The notes under the pieces are model-generated. The model was not told where the DNA came from and did not search any database. It saw only the letters and a program-made list of their open reading frames with translations. A program made the position numbers and the translations under genes. DNA of 37,347 bases from Cupriavidus sp. IDO (GTDB lineage Bacteria; Pseudomonadota; Gammaproteobacteria; Burkholderiales; Burkholderiaceae). This document shows positions 16,745 through 24,492 of this stretch, piece after piece. The stretch spans positions 1 through 37,347 of the forward strand of contig NZ_JWMA01000060.1 in the NCBI RefSeq assembly GCF_000812465.1, given 5' to 3'. Positions within the stretch are counted from its first letter, which is position 1. Every line of letters starts with the position of its first letter.

Positions 16745-17886
16745 GCGGACTCCCTGTCGGCGGCCTCGATGCCGGCCAGCAGCGCGTCCAGCGCGTGGCG
16801 CTGCGCGGGCTCCAGCTCGGCGTCGGCCACCTCGCGGAAGAAGCTGGCAAACAGTGTTGCCGTATCGAGCTCGCGCAGCTTGCGTCCGGCCTCGCCCGCG
16901 GCGCCGCTGCGTGCCAGCACCGCACGTTCGATCGCCAGCGCGTTGGGATAGACCTGCCGCAGCTTCGCCATCGGGTCGAGCAGCGCACCGGTATCGGTCA
17001 GCACCGCGTGGATGTAGTCATCGCTGCGCGGATCGGCGGCGCCGGCCGCCAGCAACGTGGCCAGCTCACCTTCGATCATGCGCAGGTCGCGCAGCGGCGT
17101 GAGCGTGATCGGCTCGATGCGAACGTTGCCCGTGCCGTCCAGTTCGATCATGGACACCGATTTGCCGTGCCCGCTCTCCGACAGCGAGTACTTCATCAGC
17201 GAGCCGGCGTAATGCACGCGCTCGCCCAGTGTCTGCGGCCGGTGCAGATGGCCAAGCGCCACCAGGTCGAAGCCATCAAACACGCCTGCGCCCACGGCAC
17301 CGCTGCCGCCGACCGACAGCGGCCGCTCGGATTCGCTGGCCGCACCGCCGATCACGAAGGCATGCGCCACCACCACTGCGCGCACGCCGGGCGGGTGGCT
17401 GGCGCGTATGGCGTCGAGCTGCGCGGCCAGCGCGGCCTCGTGGCTGGGCAGGTCGGCGCCGAGCGCGTCGCGCACCATGGCGGGTTCGGCGTAGGGCAGC
17501 GCGTAGATGCGGACCTCGCCGTGCGCATCGTGCAGCGTCACGCAGGCGGCCTGGGATGAAGTGCGCCCCGCCACATGCAGGCCCTGCGCGGTCATCAGGC
17601 GCGCGCCGAATTCCAGCCGCTGCGCGCTGTCGTGATTGCCGGCGATCATCACCACCGGCACGCCGGCATCCAGCACGATGCGGGCGAGCACGTCGTCCAG
17701 CAATGCCACGGCCTCGGGCGGCGGCACGGCACGGTCATAGACATCGCCCGCGATCAGCACGGCGTCCGGGCGCTGAGTGCGCACCAGTTCCACGAGCTGA
17801 TCGAGAAGATGGGCCTGGTCTTCCAGCAGGCTGCGGGCGTGGAAAAGGCGCCCGAGGTGCCAGTCGGCGGTGTGAAGGAAACGCAA
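16741..17886 (-). CDS. sbcD: Exonuclease SbcCD nuclease subunit
   Basis: A 381-residue calcineurin-like metallophosphoesterase, the nuclease half of SbcCD. All phosphodiesterase motifs are present: D8-x-H10 (TADWHLG), GDVYDRAVPP with D48, GNHDS with N84, H85 and D86, VVAHAFV and GHLHRPQ. The C-terminal part carries the capping and SbcC-binding region. It is the first gene of the sbcDC operon, with a 4-nt overlap to sbcC. The 186-nt gap to the divergent BOF gene must hold both promoters; no clear boxes are visible. Confidence 0.97.
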   Translation of the reverse strand: MRFLHTADWHLGRLFHARSLLEDQAHLLDQLVELVRTQRPDAVLIAGDVYDRAVPPPEAVALLDDVLARIVLDAGVPVVMIAGNHDSAQRLEFGARLMTAQGLHVAGRTSSQAACVTLHDAHGEVRIYALPYAEPAMVRDALGADLPSHEAALAAQLDAIRASHPPGVRAVVVAHAFVIGGAASESERPLSVGGSGAVGAGVFDGFDLVALGHLHRPQTLGERVHYAGSLMKYSLSESGHGKSVSMIELDGTGNVRIEPITLTPLRDLRMIEGELATLLAAGAADPRSDDYIHAVLTDTGALLDPMAKLRQVYPNALAIERAVLARSGAAGEAGRKLRELDTATLFASFFREVADAELEPAQRHALDALLAGIEAADRESA

Positions 17887-18072
17887 TCTGGAGTCCTGGA
17901 TGAATGGCGGGAAATTGACGGCGGTCAGCAGGCGGCGCCGTGCCCAGCGCGCATCATAGCGCCTCGGCGCGGCGCATTCAGGGTGGGTTCAGGGGCGCAC
18001 GCGCATGATCCGGCTGTCGGTTCCCGCTGCGTTATTGCGGGCCACATTGTGCATCTGACAAGGAGAACCAGG

Positions 18073-18426
18073 ATGAAACACACTCTGAGCGCGACCGCCT
18101 TTGCGCTGGCAACACTCGCTTCCGCCGGCGCGTTCGCGCAATACACGGGGCCTTCGGCAATTCCGGTGTCAACCGTCAAGGCCCTGCAGGACAGCGGCAA
18201 GGACGACCAGCATGCCGTGTTGCGCGGCAAGATCGTCAGCAGCGTTGGGCATGACCGCTATCTGTTCTCGGATGGCACCGGGCAGATGCAGGTCAAGATC
18301 AAGGGGGCGATCTGGCCGGCTCAGCAGAAGGTCAGCGAGGCTACTACGGTGGAGCTAGTTGGCGAGTATGACAAGGAGTTGCTTGGCGAATCGCACTTTG
18401 ATGTGAAGCAGATTCGGTTGCCTTGA
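18073..18426 (+). CDS. Periplasmic BOF-domain protein (YgiW/YdeI family)
   Basis: A 117-residue secreted protein with a signal peptide (hydrophobic 5-20, cut after AFA22) and an OB-fold BOF domain: VLRGKIVSSVGHDRYLFSDGTGQMQVKI, then VELVGEYDKE and the C-terminal IRLP. YgiW/YdeI proteins are linked to stress tolerance and may bind cations or small ligands in the periplasm; the mechanism is not settled. AGGAG lies 8 nt before the ATG. It is a single gene, followed 50 nt later by repeat copy B. Confidence 0.9.
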   Translation: MKHTLSATAFALATLASAGAFAQYTGPSAIPVSTVKALQDSGKDDQHAVLRGKIVSSVGHDRYLFSDGTGQMQVKIKGAIWPAQQKVSEATTVELVGEYDKELLGESHFDVKQIRLP

Positions 18427-18475
18427 GGGTTGATTTGTGGGTGCTTTTTGCTCTGCGCCGGATTGGGGGGATTGG

Positions 18476-18589
18476 GTTCTTGGAGGCGCTGCTGTTTCGC
18501 CGGCGTAGCCGGCGACCTCCTTTTTGACGGCGCCAAAAAGGAGGCAAAAAGCGCCTTCTTGCCTGCCAGGCGGGAGTCTTATCGTAGTG
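18476..18589 (-). repeat. Intergenic structured repeat, copy B (inverted)
   Basis: Same repeat as copy A but on the minus strand. Inverted repeats are at 18498-18514 (CGCCGGC/GCCGGCG), 18516-18544 (CCTCCTTTTT/AAAAAGGAGG) and 18561-18571 (GCCT GCC AGGC). Compared with copies A and C, the third stem has a T-A pair where they have C-G. It starts 50 nt after the BOF-gene stop and forms the left arm of the long palindrome. Confidence 0.88.
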
Positions 18590-19013
18590 TGCCCGGGTTT
18601 TTGTACGGGTATACGCTTCAGGGCATAACTAGACTGCCTGCCGCGCAGATCGCCAGGGGCAACGCCGGGAACGGCGCTGTCCTCCCGACCTCGTGAGAGC
18701 GGAGTGGCTCGGTGATCGAGCGGCGTGCCTACGGCAAGAGTTTTTGGACCACAACGGTGGTGCGCGATGTGGCTGCTATCCTGACGGGCCTCAAGCTGCG
18801 TGCCACTCCGCTCTCACGAGGTCGGGAGGACGGCCTGTCAATACCTCGCGCCGTCTCGTTACCACGCGGCAGGCATCGTAGCTATGCCCTGAAGCCCATA
18901 CCCGTACAAAAACCGTAGCTCACTACGATAAGACTCCCGCCCGGCGGGCAAGAAGGCGCCTTTTGCCTACTTTTTGGCGCCGTCCAAAAGTAGGTCGCCC
19001 CTTCAGGGGCGAA
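18497..19013. repeat. Imperfect palindrome of about 515 bp
   Basis: Two arms of about 210 bp are mirror images around position 18755. From the centre outwards: a perfect 30-bp arm pair (18679-18708 with 18802-18831), 33 diverged bases, a conserved block of about 65 bases with scattered mismatches, a perfect 21-bp pair (18569-18589 with 18921-18941), then repeat copies B and C. Spacing stays symmetric throughout except for one base in the outermost hairpin. The 93-bp core 18709-18801 is not palindromic. No transposase is seen. It resembles a MITE-like unit or two fused inverted repeat units. Confidence 0.85.
18712..18918 (+). other. Doubtful GTG-started frame in the palindrome core
   Basis: A 68-codon frame beginning in the core and running through the right arm to a TAG. 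The first 30 codons (MIERRAYGKSFWTTTVV, then RDVAAILTGLKLRATPL) look more protein-like than the rest, which is arm sequence. No ribosome site is evident. It may be a remnant of a gene captured by the palindrome, or chance. Confidence 0.25.
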
Positions 19014-19111
19014 ACCTGAGGCCGTCGACCATCGACAGCGCCAAGCCGCAGCCCCTGACCTCAGGTGCAGACCTGCGCCCCCTCCAAGACCCCATCCCCG
19101 AAATCCAGCGA
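18921..19111 (+). repeat. Intergenic structured repeat, copy C (long form)
   Basis: Repeat copy with stems at 18939-18949 (GCCC GGC GGGC), 18966-18994 (CCTACTTTT/AAAAGTAGG) and 18996-19011 (CGCCCCT TC AGGGGCG). It also has a section shared with copy D only: 19024-19036 (GTCGA CCA TCGAC) enclosed by CCTGAGG/CCTCAGG pairing. Its last 30 bases match the end of copy A. It ends 3 nt from the stop codon of the minus-strand sigma-54 activator gene. Confidence 0.88.
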
Positions 19112-19114
19112 CCC

Positions 19115-20482
19115 TCACGCCGGCTCCGCCTCACTATCCGCAATCTGATACTTCCTCATCTTCTCCCACAGCACCTTCCGGCTGATCCCAAGGCTCGCCG
19201 CCGTATCCTGCCGCCGCCAGCCATTGGCATCGAGCGCGGCCAGGATGCGGCGGCGCTCTTCGGCATCGCTGCGCCAGTCGGCGTTGCGGTCGTTGCTCTC
19301 GAACGCACCCGGATGCAACGCACGGAACAGCGGCCGGATCCGTTCTTCGTCCCAGTGGCCGGTCTGCTGCACCGTGATGCCGACACGCTCGGCCAGGTTG
19401 CGCAACTCACGCACATTGCCCGCGAAGTAGGCCGTGCCGACGGCACCCTTGAGCCAGTCCGGCATGTGCGGCAAGGCATCGAACCCGGACGGTCCCAGCA
19501 TATGCCGCAGGAACGAGATCAGCAGCGCCACCTTGTCGGCCGCGCCACGCTCTTCCAGGCTGGGGATGCGCATCTCGATCACGGCCAGCCGGAAATAAAG
19601 GTCCGCGCGGAATTTCCCCTGCCGCACGGCATCGCGCAGGTCCTTGTTGGTGGCGGCCACCAGGCGGAAATCGAGCTTGACGCTCATCGTCGAGCCGAGC
19701 CGTGTCAGCGCGTTCTCTTCCAGCACGCGCAATAGCTTGACCTGCTGGAACAACGGCAGGTCGCCGATTTCGTCCAGGAACAGCGTGCCGCCCGTGGCCT
19801 GCTCGAAGTAGCCGCGGTGAGCAAATGCCGCGCCGGTGAATGCGCCCTTGGCATGGCCGAAGAACTGCGACTCGAACAGCCCGTCGGGGATCGCGCCGCA
19901 GTTCACCGCTATGAATGGCCCCTTGCCGTAGGTGCTGTTGCGATCATGGAAAAGCCGCGCAATGCGTTCCTTGCCGGCGCCGGTCTCGCCGTACAGGAGC
20001 ACGTTGCTGCCGAAGTCGGCAAAGGTATCCACCTGCGACAGCAGCTGCTGCATGGCCTGCGAGCCCGCCACCAGGTCGGCCACGCGCCCGCCCGGGTCTT
20101 CGGCCGCGATCAGCTGCGGCAGCAGCTTGCCGATCTGGTTGCGCAGGTCGGCACCGGTGAAGTCGTCGGCCAGGATATGCGCATACTCAGGCGGAAACCG
20201 CCCCGGATCATGCTCGCGCCCCGGTGCGGCCACCCAGATCACCGGCATGCCGTGCGCGGCTTCCCAGTCGAGCGCCGTGAAGCGCGCCGCACCGATCACC
20301 GATACGCTGATCACCGCCACGCACGGCTTGGCGCGCGGCCCGGGCGGCACCGCTTCCAGCGCGCCGGCGCGGATCACTTCCACGCCAAGCGGCGACAGGA
20401 AGCGCGCGACGCGGTCGGCAATCTCGTACTTGCCTTCCCACACGTAGACTTCGAGATTTTCGTAGGCCCAGTCTGTCTTCAT
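19115..20482 (-). CDS. Sigma-54-dependent activator with Fis-type HTH, Tad-linked
   Basis: A 455-residue enhancer-binding protein. The AAA+ domain spans about 137-370, with Walker A GETGAGKE (165-172), the sigma-54 contact loop GAFTGA (213-218), Walker B GTLFLDEIG (232-240) and the R-finger region FRADLYFRLAV. A Fis-type helix-turn-helix closes the protein (RRQDTAASLGISRKVLWEKM). The N-terminal 130 residues look like a receiver fold but lack a clear phosphorylatable Asp and Lys, so signalling may not be a standard histidine-kinase relay. It is the last gene of the Tad operon, 35 nt after tadG, and probably activates the flp promoter. Confidence 0.93.
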   Translation of the reverse strand: MKTDWAYENLEVYVWEGKYEIADRVARFLSPLGVEVIRAGALEAVPPGPRAKPCVAVISVSVIGAARFTALDWEAAHGMPVIWVAAPGREHDPGRFPPEYAHILADDFTGADLRNQIGKLLPQLIAAEDPGGRVADLVAGSQAMQQLLSQVDTFADFGSNVLLYGETGAGKERIARLFHDRNSTYGKGPFIAVNCGAIPDGLFESQFFGHAKGAFTGAAFAHRGYFEQATGGTLFLDEIGDLPLFQQVKLLRVLEENALTRLGSTMSVKLDFRLVAATNKDLRDAVRQGKFRADLYFRLAVIEMRIPSLEERGAADKVALLISFLRHMLGPSGFDALPHMPDWLKGAVGTAYFAGNVRELRNLAERVGITVQQTGHWDEERIRPLFRALHPGAFESNDRNADWRSDAEERRRILAALDANGWRRQDTAASLGISRKVLWEKMRKYQIADSEAEPA

Positions 20483-20517
20483 TGTCTTTCTGCCATCAGG
20501 CGGTTCGGCGTCATGGC

Positions 20518-22224
20518 TCAGTACACCAGTTCGGCATTGTTGCAGTCGATGTTGTGCATCCAGAGGTCGGCGGTGCCGAGTTGCAGGCCGAGATTGCCTA
20601 GCAAGGTGGGCAGGAAGGCATCCAGGGCAGTACCTACCGGCGCAAGCACCGGGCCGAGGTCAATAGGCGGTAGGACCGTCAAACCTGCCACCTTTGCTGC
20701 AACCTGCAGCGCGAGCACTTGCGACAGCACGCCGCCGATCGGATTGGCCGTACCAACCTGAGTGTGTCCGCCGGGAGCGAGGGTGACGTCGCTCCCGGCG
20801 GTACTGCCATTCCTGGGATTGTCGATTGCAACGAGATCGAGCAGAGGGATAGTCAGCGCCGAAGCTTTGCCCACTGTGACTTCGCCACCTTTGCAGCCGT
20901 CAGTCAGGCACGCCGTGACCAGGCTTGTGTTCACATGCAGGGTCGCGCGCCGGTCCGCCGGTGCCGCAGCACATTGCAACTGAGTCAGATCGGCGGTCGC
21001 ATCGGCCGCTGTGATATGAAGCGGCAGGTTCAACTCGGCCCCGAGCAACGAACTGACGGGTCCGGTCGAAAGCTGCACTGCCAGCTTCAGATCCACCTGC
21101 GCCGAGTGCGCCGTCGTCTGCCACGTTACCGGGCTGCTGCTCAGCTTGCGGGCCGGCCCCACTGCCATCACCGGCGGCTGGATCACAGTCAGACTGGCAC
21201 TCACCCCACCAAGGCCCGGAGGCAACGGCACGGTAAGGGGCACCGTGAGCGCTGAATTCTTGTTCGCAATCTGCGCCCCCGCAATCAGCAGCTGCGCCAC
21301 ATTCAACCCCACCTCCGCCGCCGACGAAGCCGCCGGCGCCAGCACCCCAAGGTCGATCAGGTCCGCCAGCCTGATGGCGGCAGAAGCCCCGCTCGCGCCG
21401 AGCGTGGTCGGCGGGCTGCCGAGCGCGGTGCTCAGCAACGCGTCCTTGCCCACGGCGCCCAGCACCAGCGCGTCAAACTGCTGCAAGGTCAGCGAAGCGT
21501 TCAGAAGATCCTGCACGGTCCCGACGCCCAGCTTCAGGCGCAGCTGGTCCAGCGTCACGTTCGCATTGACCAGCCCCTGCCAGTCCACCGCGGAGAAACT
21601 GACTGAATTCCGCAGCAGGAAGCTCAGCATGCTGTTGGCCGAGCTGAAGCTGAGCAGGCCGCTGCCGAGCGAGAACGCCGCCACCGGCGGGCTGCCGCTG
21701 GCGATGGCTTCGGCATGCAGCTGGCGCGAGCGCCCGCCGGGAATCATGAACAGGATCGGCACGGTCTGCGTGGCCTGCACCCGCACGGCGTTGGGCGAGA
21801 GCCGCGTGGCATCGTAGGCGGCGTTGAAGTGCCGCACGGTATCGCCGGCGCTGTTGTATGCCGGATCCCACACGCCGAGGCAGGCCGTCATGGCATCGGC
21901 ACCGCCGCTGGCTGCCGAAGCGCAGCCGAGCGCCGTGCCGGCCGCATACCCGTTCTGGCTGCCGATGGTGCGCACCGTATCGAGCACGGCGGCGCCCTGC
22001 TGGGATGCGTCGGCGGCGAGCTTCAGTTGCTGCGCGCCCGACAGCGCTGCCATGTCCACCATGTTCTGCAGTTGCCGCTGCCGCATGAACACGTGTCCCA
22101 CGTCGATGGACAGCAGCGCCACGAACGCCACCGAGACGATGAGCATCACCGCCATCACGCTCACGGCGCCGCGCGATGCGCGGCGCGCGCGTGCCAGCCG
22201 GGGCGCCCGCTTGCCTGGCGTCAT
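20518..22224 (-). CDS. tadG: TadG-like pilus assembly protein
   Basis: A 568-residue protein with a short basic N-terminus and one membrane helix at about 22-44 (VMAVMLIVSVAFVALLSIDVGH). The TadE/TadG-type segment follows (RQRQLQNMVDMAALSGAQQL). The large extracytoplasmic part is rich in Leu, Val, Ala and Ser, with no von Willebrand domain that I can see. TadG-type proteins are pseudopilin-like parts of Tad machines, thought to help anchor or assemble the Flp fibre. Its start overlaps the DUF3613 gene stop (ATGA). The C-terminus ends in a short DCNNAELVY tail. Confidence 0.87.
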   Translation of the reverse strand: MTPGKRAPRLARARRASRGAVSVMAVMLIVSVAFVALLSIDVGHVFMRQRQLQNMVDMAALSGAQQLKLAADASQQGAAVLDTVRTIGSQNGYAAGTALGCASAASGGADAMTACLGVWDPAYNSAGDTVRHFNAAYDATRLSPNAVRVQATQTVPILFMIPGGRSRQLHAEAIASGSPPVAAFSLGSGLLSFSSANSMLSFLLRNSVSFSAVDWQGLVNANVTLDQLRLKLGVGTVQDLLNASLTLQQFDALVLGAVGKDALLSTALGSPPTTLGASGASAAIRLADLIDLGVLAPAASSAAEVGLNVAQLLIAGAQIANKNSALTVPLTVPLPPGLGGVSASLTVIQPPVMAVGPARKLSSSPVTWQTTAHSAQVDLKLAVQLSTGPVSSLLGAELNLPLHITAADATADLTQLQCAAAPADRRATLHVNTSLVTACLTDGCKGGEVTVGKASALTIPLLDLVAIDNPRNGSTAGSDVTLAPGGHTQVGTANPIGGVLSQVLALQVAAKVAGLTVLPPIDLGPVLAPVGTALDAFLPTLLGNLGLQLGTADLWMHNIDCNNAELVY

Positions 22225-22616
22225 TGCCCGTTGAAAGCCTGCCCGGCCGAGCCGGAGCGCACGGTGGAGGCGTTGGCCTGCCCGGTGTAGAACTCAGGCA
22301 GCGCGAAGCGGAAGCTGTTCAGGTAACGCTCGTAGCCGAGCGCTGCCTGTTCGCCGCTCAGCGGCACCATGGGGCCCGCCTGCGTGCCTTCGCGCTGGAT
22401 GGCGAGAATCGCCCGCGTGCTGGCGCCAATCTCAGGCAGCGCTGGCCGCTGTGCCGACACATCTGGCGGCGGGCTTGCCGACGCTGGCGGTGCGGGCTGC
22501 GCGCCGGCATCCTGTGCGAGCGCCGCCGGCGATGCCGCGAGCAGGCACAGCAATACGCCGCACGCGATTGCCAGCGGCGGCGCGGCCAGTCTTCGATCGA
22601 AAGCGCGATGGTTCAT
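22221..22616 (-). CDS. DUF3613-type small secreted protein of the Tad locus
   Basis: A 131-residue protein with a signal peptide (hydrophobic 12-32, cut after ALA34), then a Pro/Ala/Ser-rich stretch (35-60). The conserved C-terminal part includes GPMVPLSGEQAALGYERYLN and FRFALPEFY. This fits DUF3613 proteins found in Tad clusters of Burkholderiales; their function is unknown. It overlaps both neighbours by 4 nt (tadD before it, tadG after), so it is an integral part of the operon and probably acts in the periplasm. Confidence 0.8.
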   Translation of the reverse strand: MNHRAFDRRLAAPPLAIACGVLLCLLAASPAALAQDAGAQPAPPASASPPPDVSAQRPALPEIGASTRAILAIQREGTQAGPMVPLSGEQAALGYERYLNSFRFALPEFYTGQANASTVRSGSAGQAFNGQ

Positions 22617-23458
22617 GGCGTGGCTCCTTCCTGCACGGCAACGGTAAGCGGCTTCTGCACGGCGGCAATCGCCGTGGGCTGGCTTGCCATGGCCGGCGTG
22701 CGGGCGGCAGGCTTTGCGCCGGCGCGGTCGCGCGTGACAGCGGCGCGGGCAACGCGGTCGGCTTCCTTGCGGATCGCGCTGCGGGTGGCTTCGGGCAAGG
22801 CGGCCTTCTGCATCATGGCGGTAGCCTGGGCGCGCTTGCCATCGGCCATCAGCCAGACCGCGGCATTGCTGATCACGCGCGGATTGCGGGCATCGAGCTG
22901 CAGCGCCTGCATGACCGGCACCCGCGCTTCCTGCAATGCACCCGCGCGCATCAGCGCGTAGCCCAGGTCGCTGGCGATCTGCGGGTTGACGGGATCGAGC
23001 GCGCTGGCCTGCCGCAACTCCAGGATCGCGTGGGGGAAGTCGTCCCGGCGTCCCGCCAGCAGCCCCAGTCCGTGATGCGCGTGGGCGGCCTGTGCGCCTT
23101 GCGAGGTCGCGGCCAGTTGCCCGTAGGCGTCGGCCGCGGCGGCGTCCTGGCCGGTCTCGCGCAGTGCGTCGGCGCGCATGGCGAGGATCTCGGGCCCGCT
23201 GCCGAAGCGCTGCTGGTAGACCTCGATATGCGCCAGCGAGGCGAAGTAAAGCCCCTCCTGCTGCATCTTCCTGATCAGGCCGAGGTAGACCGCCTGGTCG
23301 CTGTATTCGGCGCGCGCGGTCTTGTCGCGCAGTTTTGCCAGCTCGACCTGCGCCTCCGCCTGCTGGCTGATCATGGCGGCCCCGTTATCGTTGGCGGCAC
23401 AGCCTCCGAGCAGCACCAGCGCCACCGCAGCGAACGCCCGGCCGAATCCTTGCGTCAT
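22613..23458 (-). CDS. tadD: Tad assembly lipoprotein with TPR repeats
   Basis: A 281-residue lipoprotein with lipobox LLGGC (Cys20) after a short signal. TPR-like helix pairs run from about 55 to 215, for example DALRETGQDAAAADAYGQLA and NPQIASDLGYALMRAGALQE. TadD is thought to help secretin assembly at the outer membrane, as PilF-type pilotins do. The tail from about 225 is Ala/Pro/Lys-rich and probably disordered. The ATG at 23458 overlaps the tadC stop, giving the signal peptide; the frame is open upstream but only as shadow of tadC. Confidence 0.9.
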   Translation of the reverse strand: MTQGFGRAFAAVALVLLGGCAANDNGAAMISQQAEAQVELAKLRDKTARAEYSDQAVYLGLIRKMQQEGLYFASLAHIEVYQQRFGSGPEILAMRADALRETGQDAAAADAYGQLAATSQGAQAAHAHHGLGLLAGRRDDFPHAILELRQASALDPVNPQIASDLGYALMRAGALQEARVPVMQALQLDARNPRVISNAAVWLMADGKRAQATAMMQKAALPEATRSAIRKEADRVARAAVTRDRAGAKPAARTPAMASQPTAIAAVQKPLTVAVQEGATP

Positions 23459-24486
23459 TTTCCACCCCCCATATGTGCCAGCATGCGGATCACGCCGAGA
23501 AAGCCCGGCCCCGCCGTGATGATCAGCAGGACCGGCAACAGGCTCACCACCATCACCGCGGTCATCTTCACGGTCAGCCGGCCGATCTGGTCCTTCATGC
23601 GTGCCTTGCGCGCTTCCTGCATGCGCAGCCCGAACTGGCGCAGCGGCTCCTGCACCGCCCCGCCGTGCCGGTCCACCTGCGTGAGAAGCGTGATCAGGCT
23701 CTTCAGGTCTTCGCTGTCGAACAGGCGCCCGATACGCAGCAGCGTCTGCTCGCGCGAGCGCCCCGACGCGAACTGCTGGTTGGCACGGCTCAGTTCCGGC
23801 CCCAGCACGTGCAGCATGCCGCCGAACTCCGCCACGATGACCTGCAGGCTCTGGTCGATGGACAGGCCCACGCCCTGCAGCAGGCGCAGCATGTCGATCA
23901 GCACGGGCAGCTCGTCGTCCACCATCAGCAACCGTGCCGCCGCGCGCCGGCGTAGGAAGGACTTGGGTGCCAGATAGGCGATGGCAAAGGTGCCAAAGCC
24001 CCAGGCGAGACTGCCGACCCAGCCGCCGGCCAGGTGCCACGCCATGGCGCCTGCCGCCAGCAGCAGCGGCAAGCCGAGCCGCAGCGCGCCGAACGTGGCG
24101 CGGGCCTGCACGCCGTACCAGCCGCACTGCTCGAGCAGGACCTGATCTTCCTGCGACACGATGGCGCGTCCCCACGGCGATTCCAGCCAGCGTTCGCTGA
24201 AGCGCTCGCCGAGGCGCGCGCCGAGCTGCGCGGCCGCTCCGCCCGCCGCATTGGCCACGCCGGCCGCTGCACCACCAGCGCGCGCGGCTGCCTGCGGCGG
24301 CACGGTACTGCCGGCGGCCGGTTCCGCAGCCGGCGCGCCTGCCGCGCGCTGGCGCGCCAGCGCGGAATCGATCGTGCGGGCCGCCAGGCGGCGCTGGCGC
24401 CAGTCGCGCAGCAGGGGCAGCGTCAGCGCCGCCACGCCGCAGGCGGCGGCCAGGAGGCTGAGCGAGAACAAGGTCAGGATGTCCAT
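23455..24486 (-). CDS. tadC: Tad inner-membrane platform protein TadC
   Basis: A 343-residue T2SSF-domain protein that forms the inner-membrane platform with TadB. The first helix is at 4-24. A basic, Ala/Gly-rich cytoplasmic segment follows, then two central helices near 125-160 and a C-terminal one near 310-332. The cytoplasmic F domain lies between them (LLMVDDELPVLIDMLRLLQG and RIGRLFDSEDLKSLITLLTQ). It starts 6 nt after tadB and overlaps tadD by 4 nt. Confidence 0.94.
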   Translation of the reverse strand: MDILTLFSLSLLAAACGVAALTLPLLRDWRQRRLAARTIDSALARQRAAGAPAAEPAAGSTVPPQAAARAGGAAAGVANAAGGAAAQLGARLGERFSERWLESPWGRAIVSQEDQVLLEQCGWYGVQARATFGALRLGLPLLLAAGAMAWHLAGGWVGSLAWGFGTFAIAYLAPKSFLRRRAAARLLMVDDELPVLIDMLRLLQGVGLSIDQSLQVIVAEFGGMLHVLGPELSRANQQFASGRSREQTLLRIGRLFDSEDLKSLITLLTQVDRHGGAVQEPLRQFGLRMQEARKARMKDQIGRLTVKMTAVMVVSLLPVLLIITAGPGFLGVIRMLAHMGGGK

Positions 24487-24492
24487 ATGCGC

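Noticed and set aside
14018..16951. 977-codon plus-strand frame opposite sbcC
   Set aside because: Antisense shadow of a high-GC gene: low-complexity Arg/Leu/Gly content, no ribosome site and no domain.
18497..19013. Insertion sequence at the palindrome
   Set aside because: No transposase-sized frame or catalytic motif, and arms make up most of its length.
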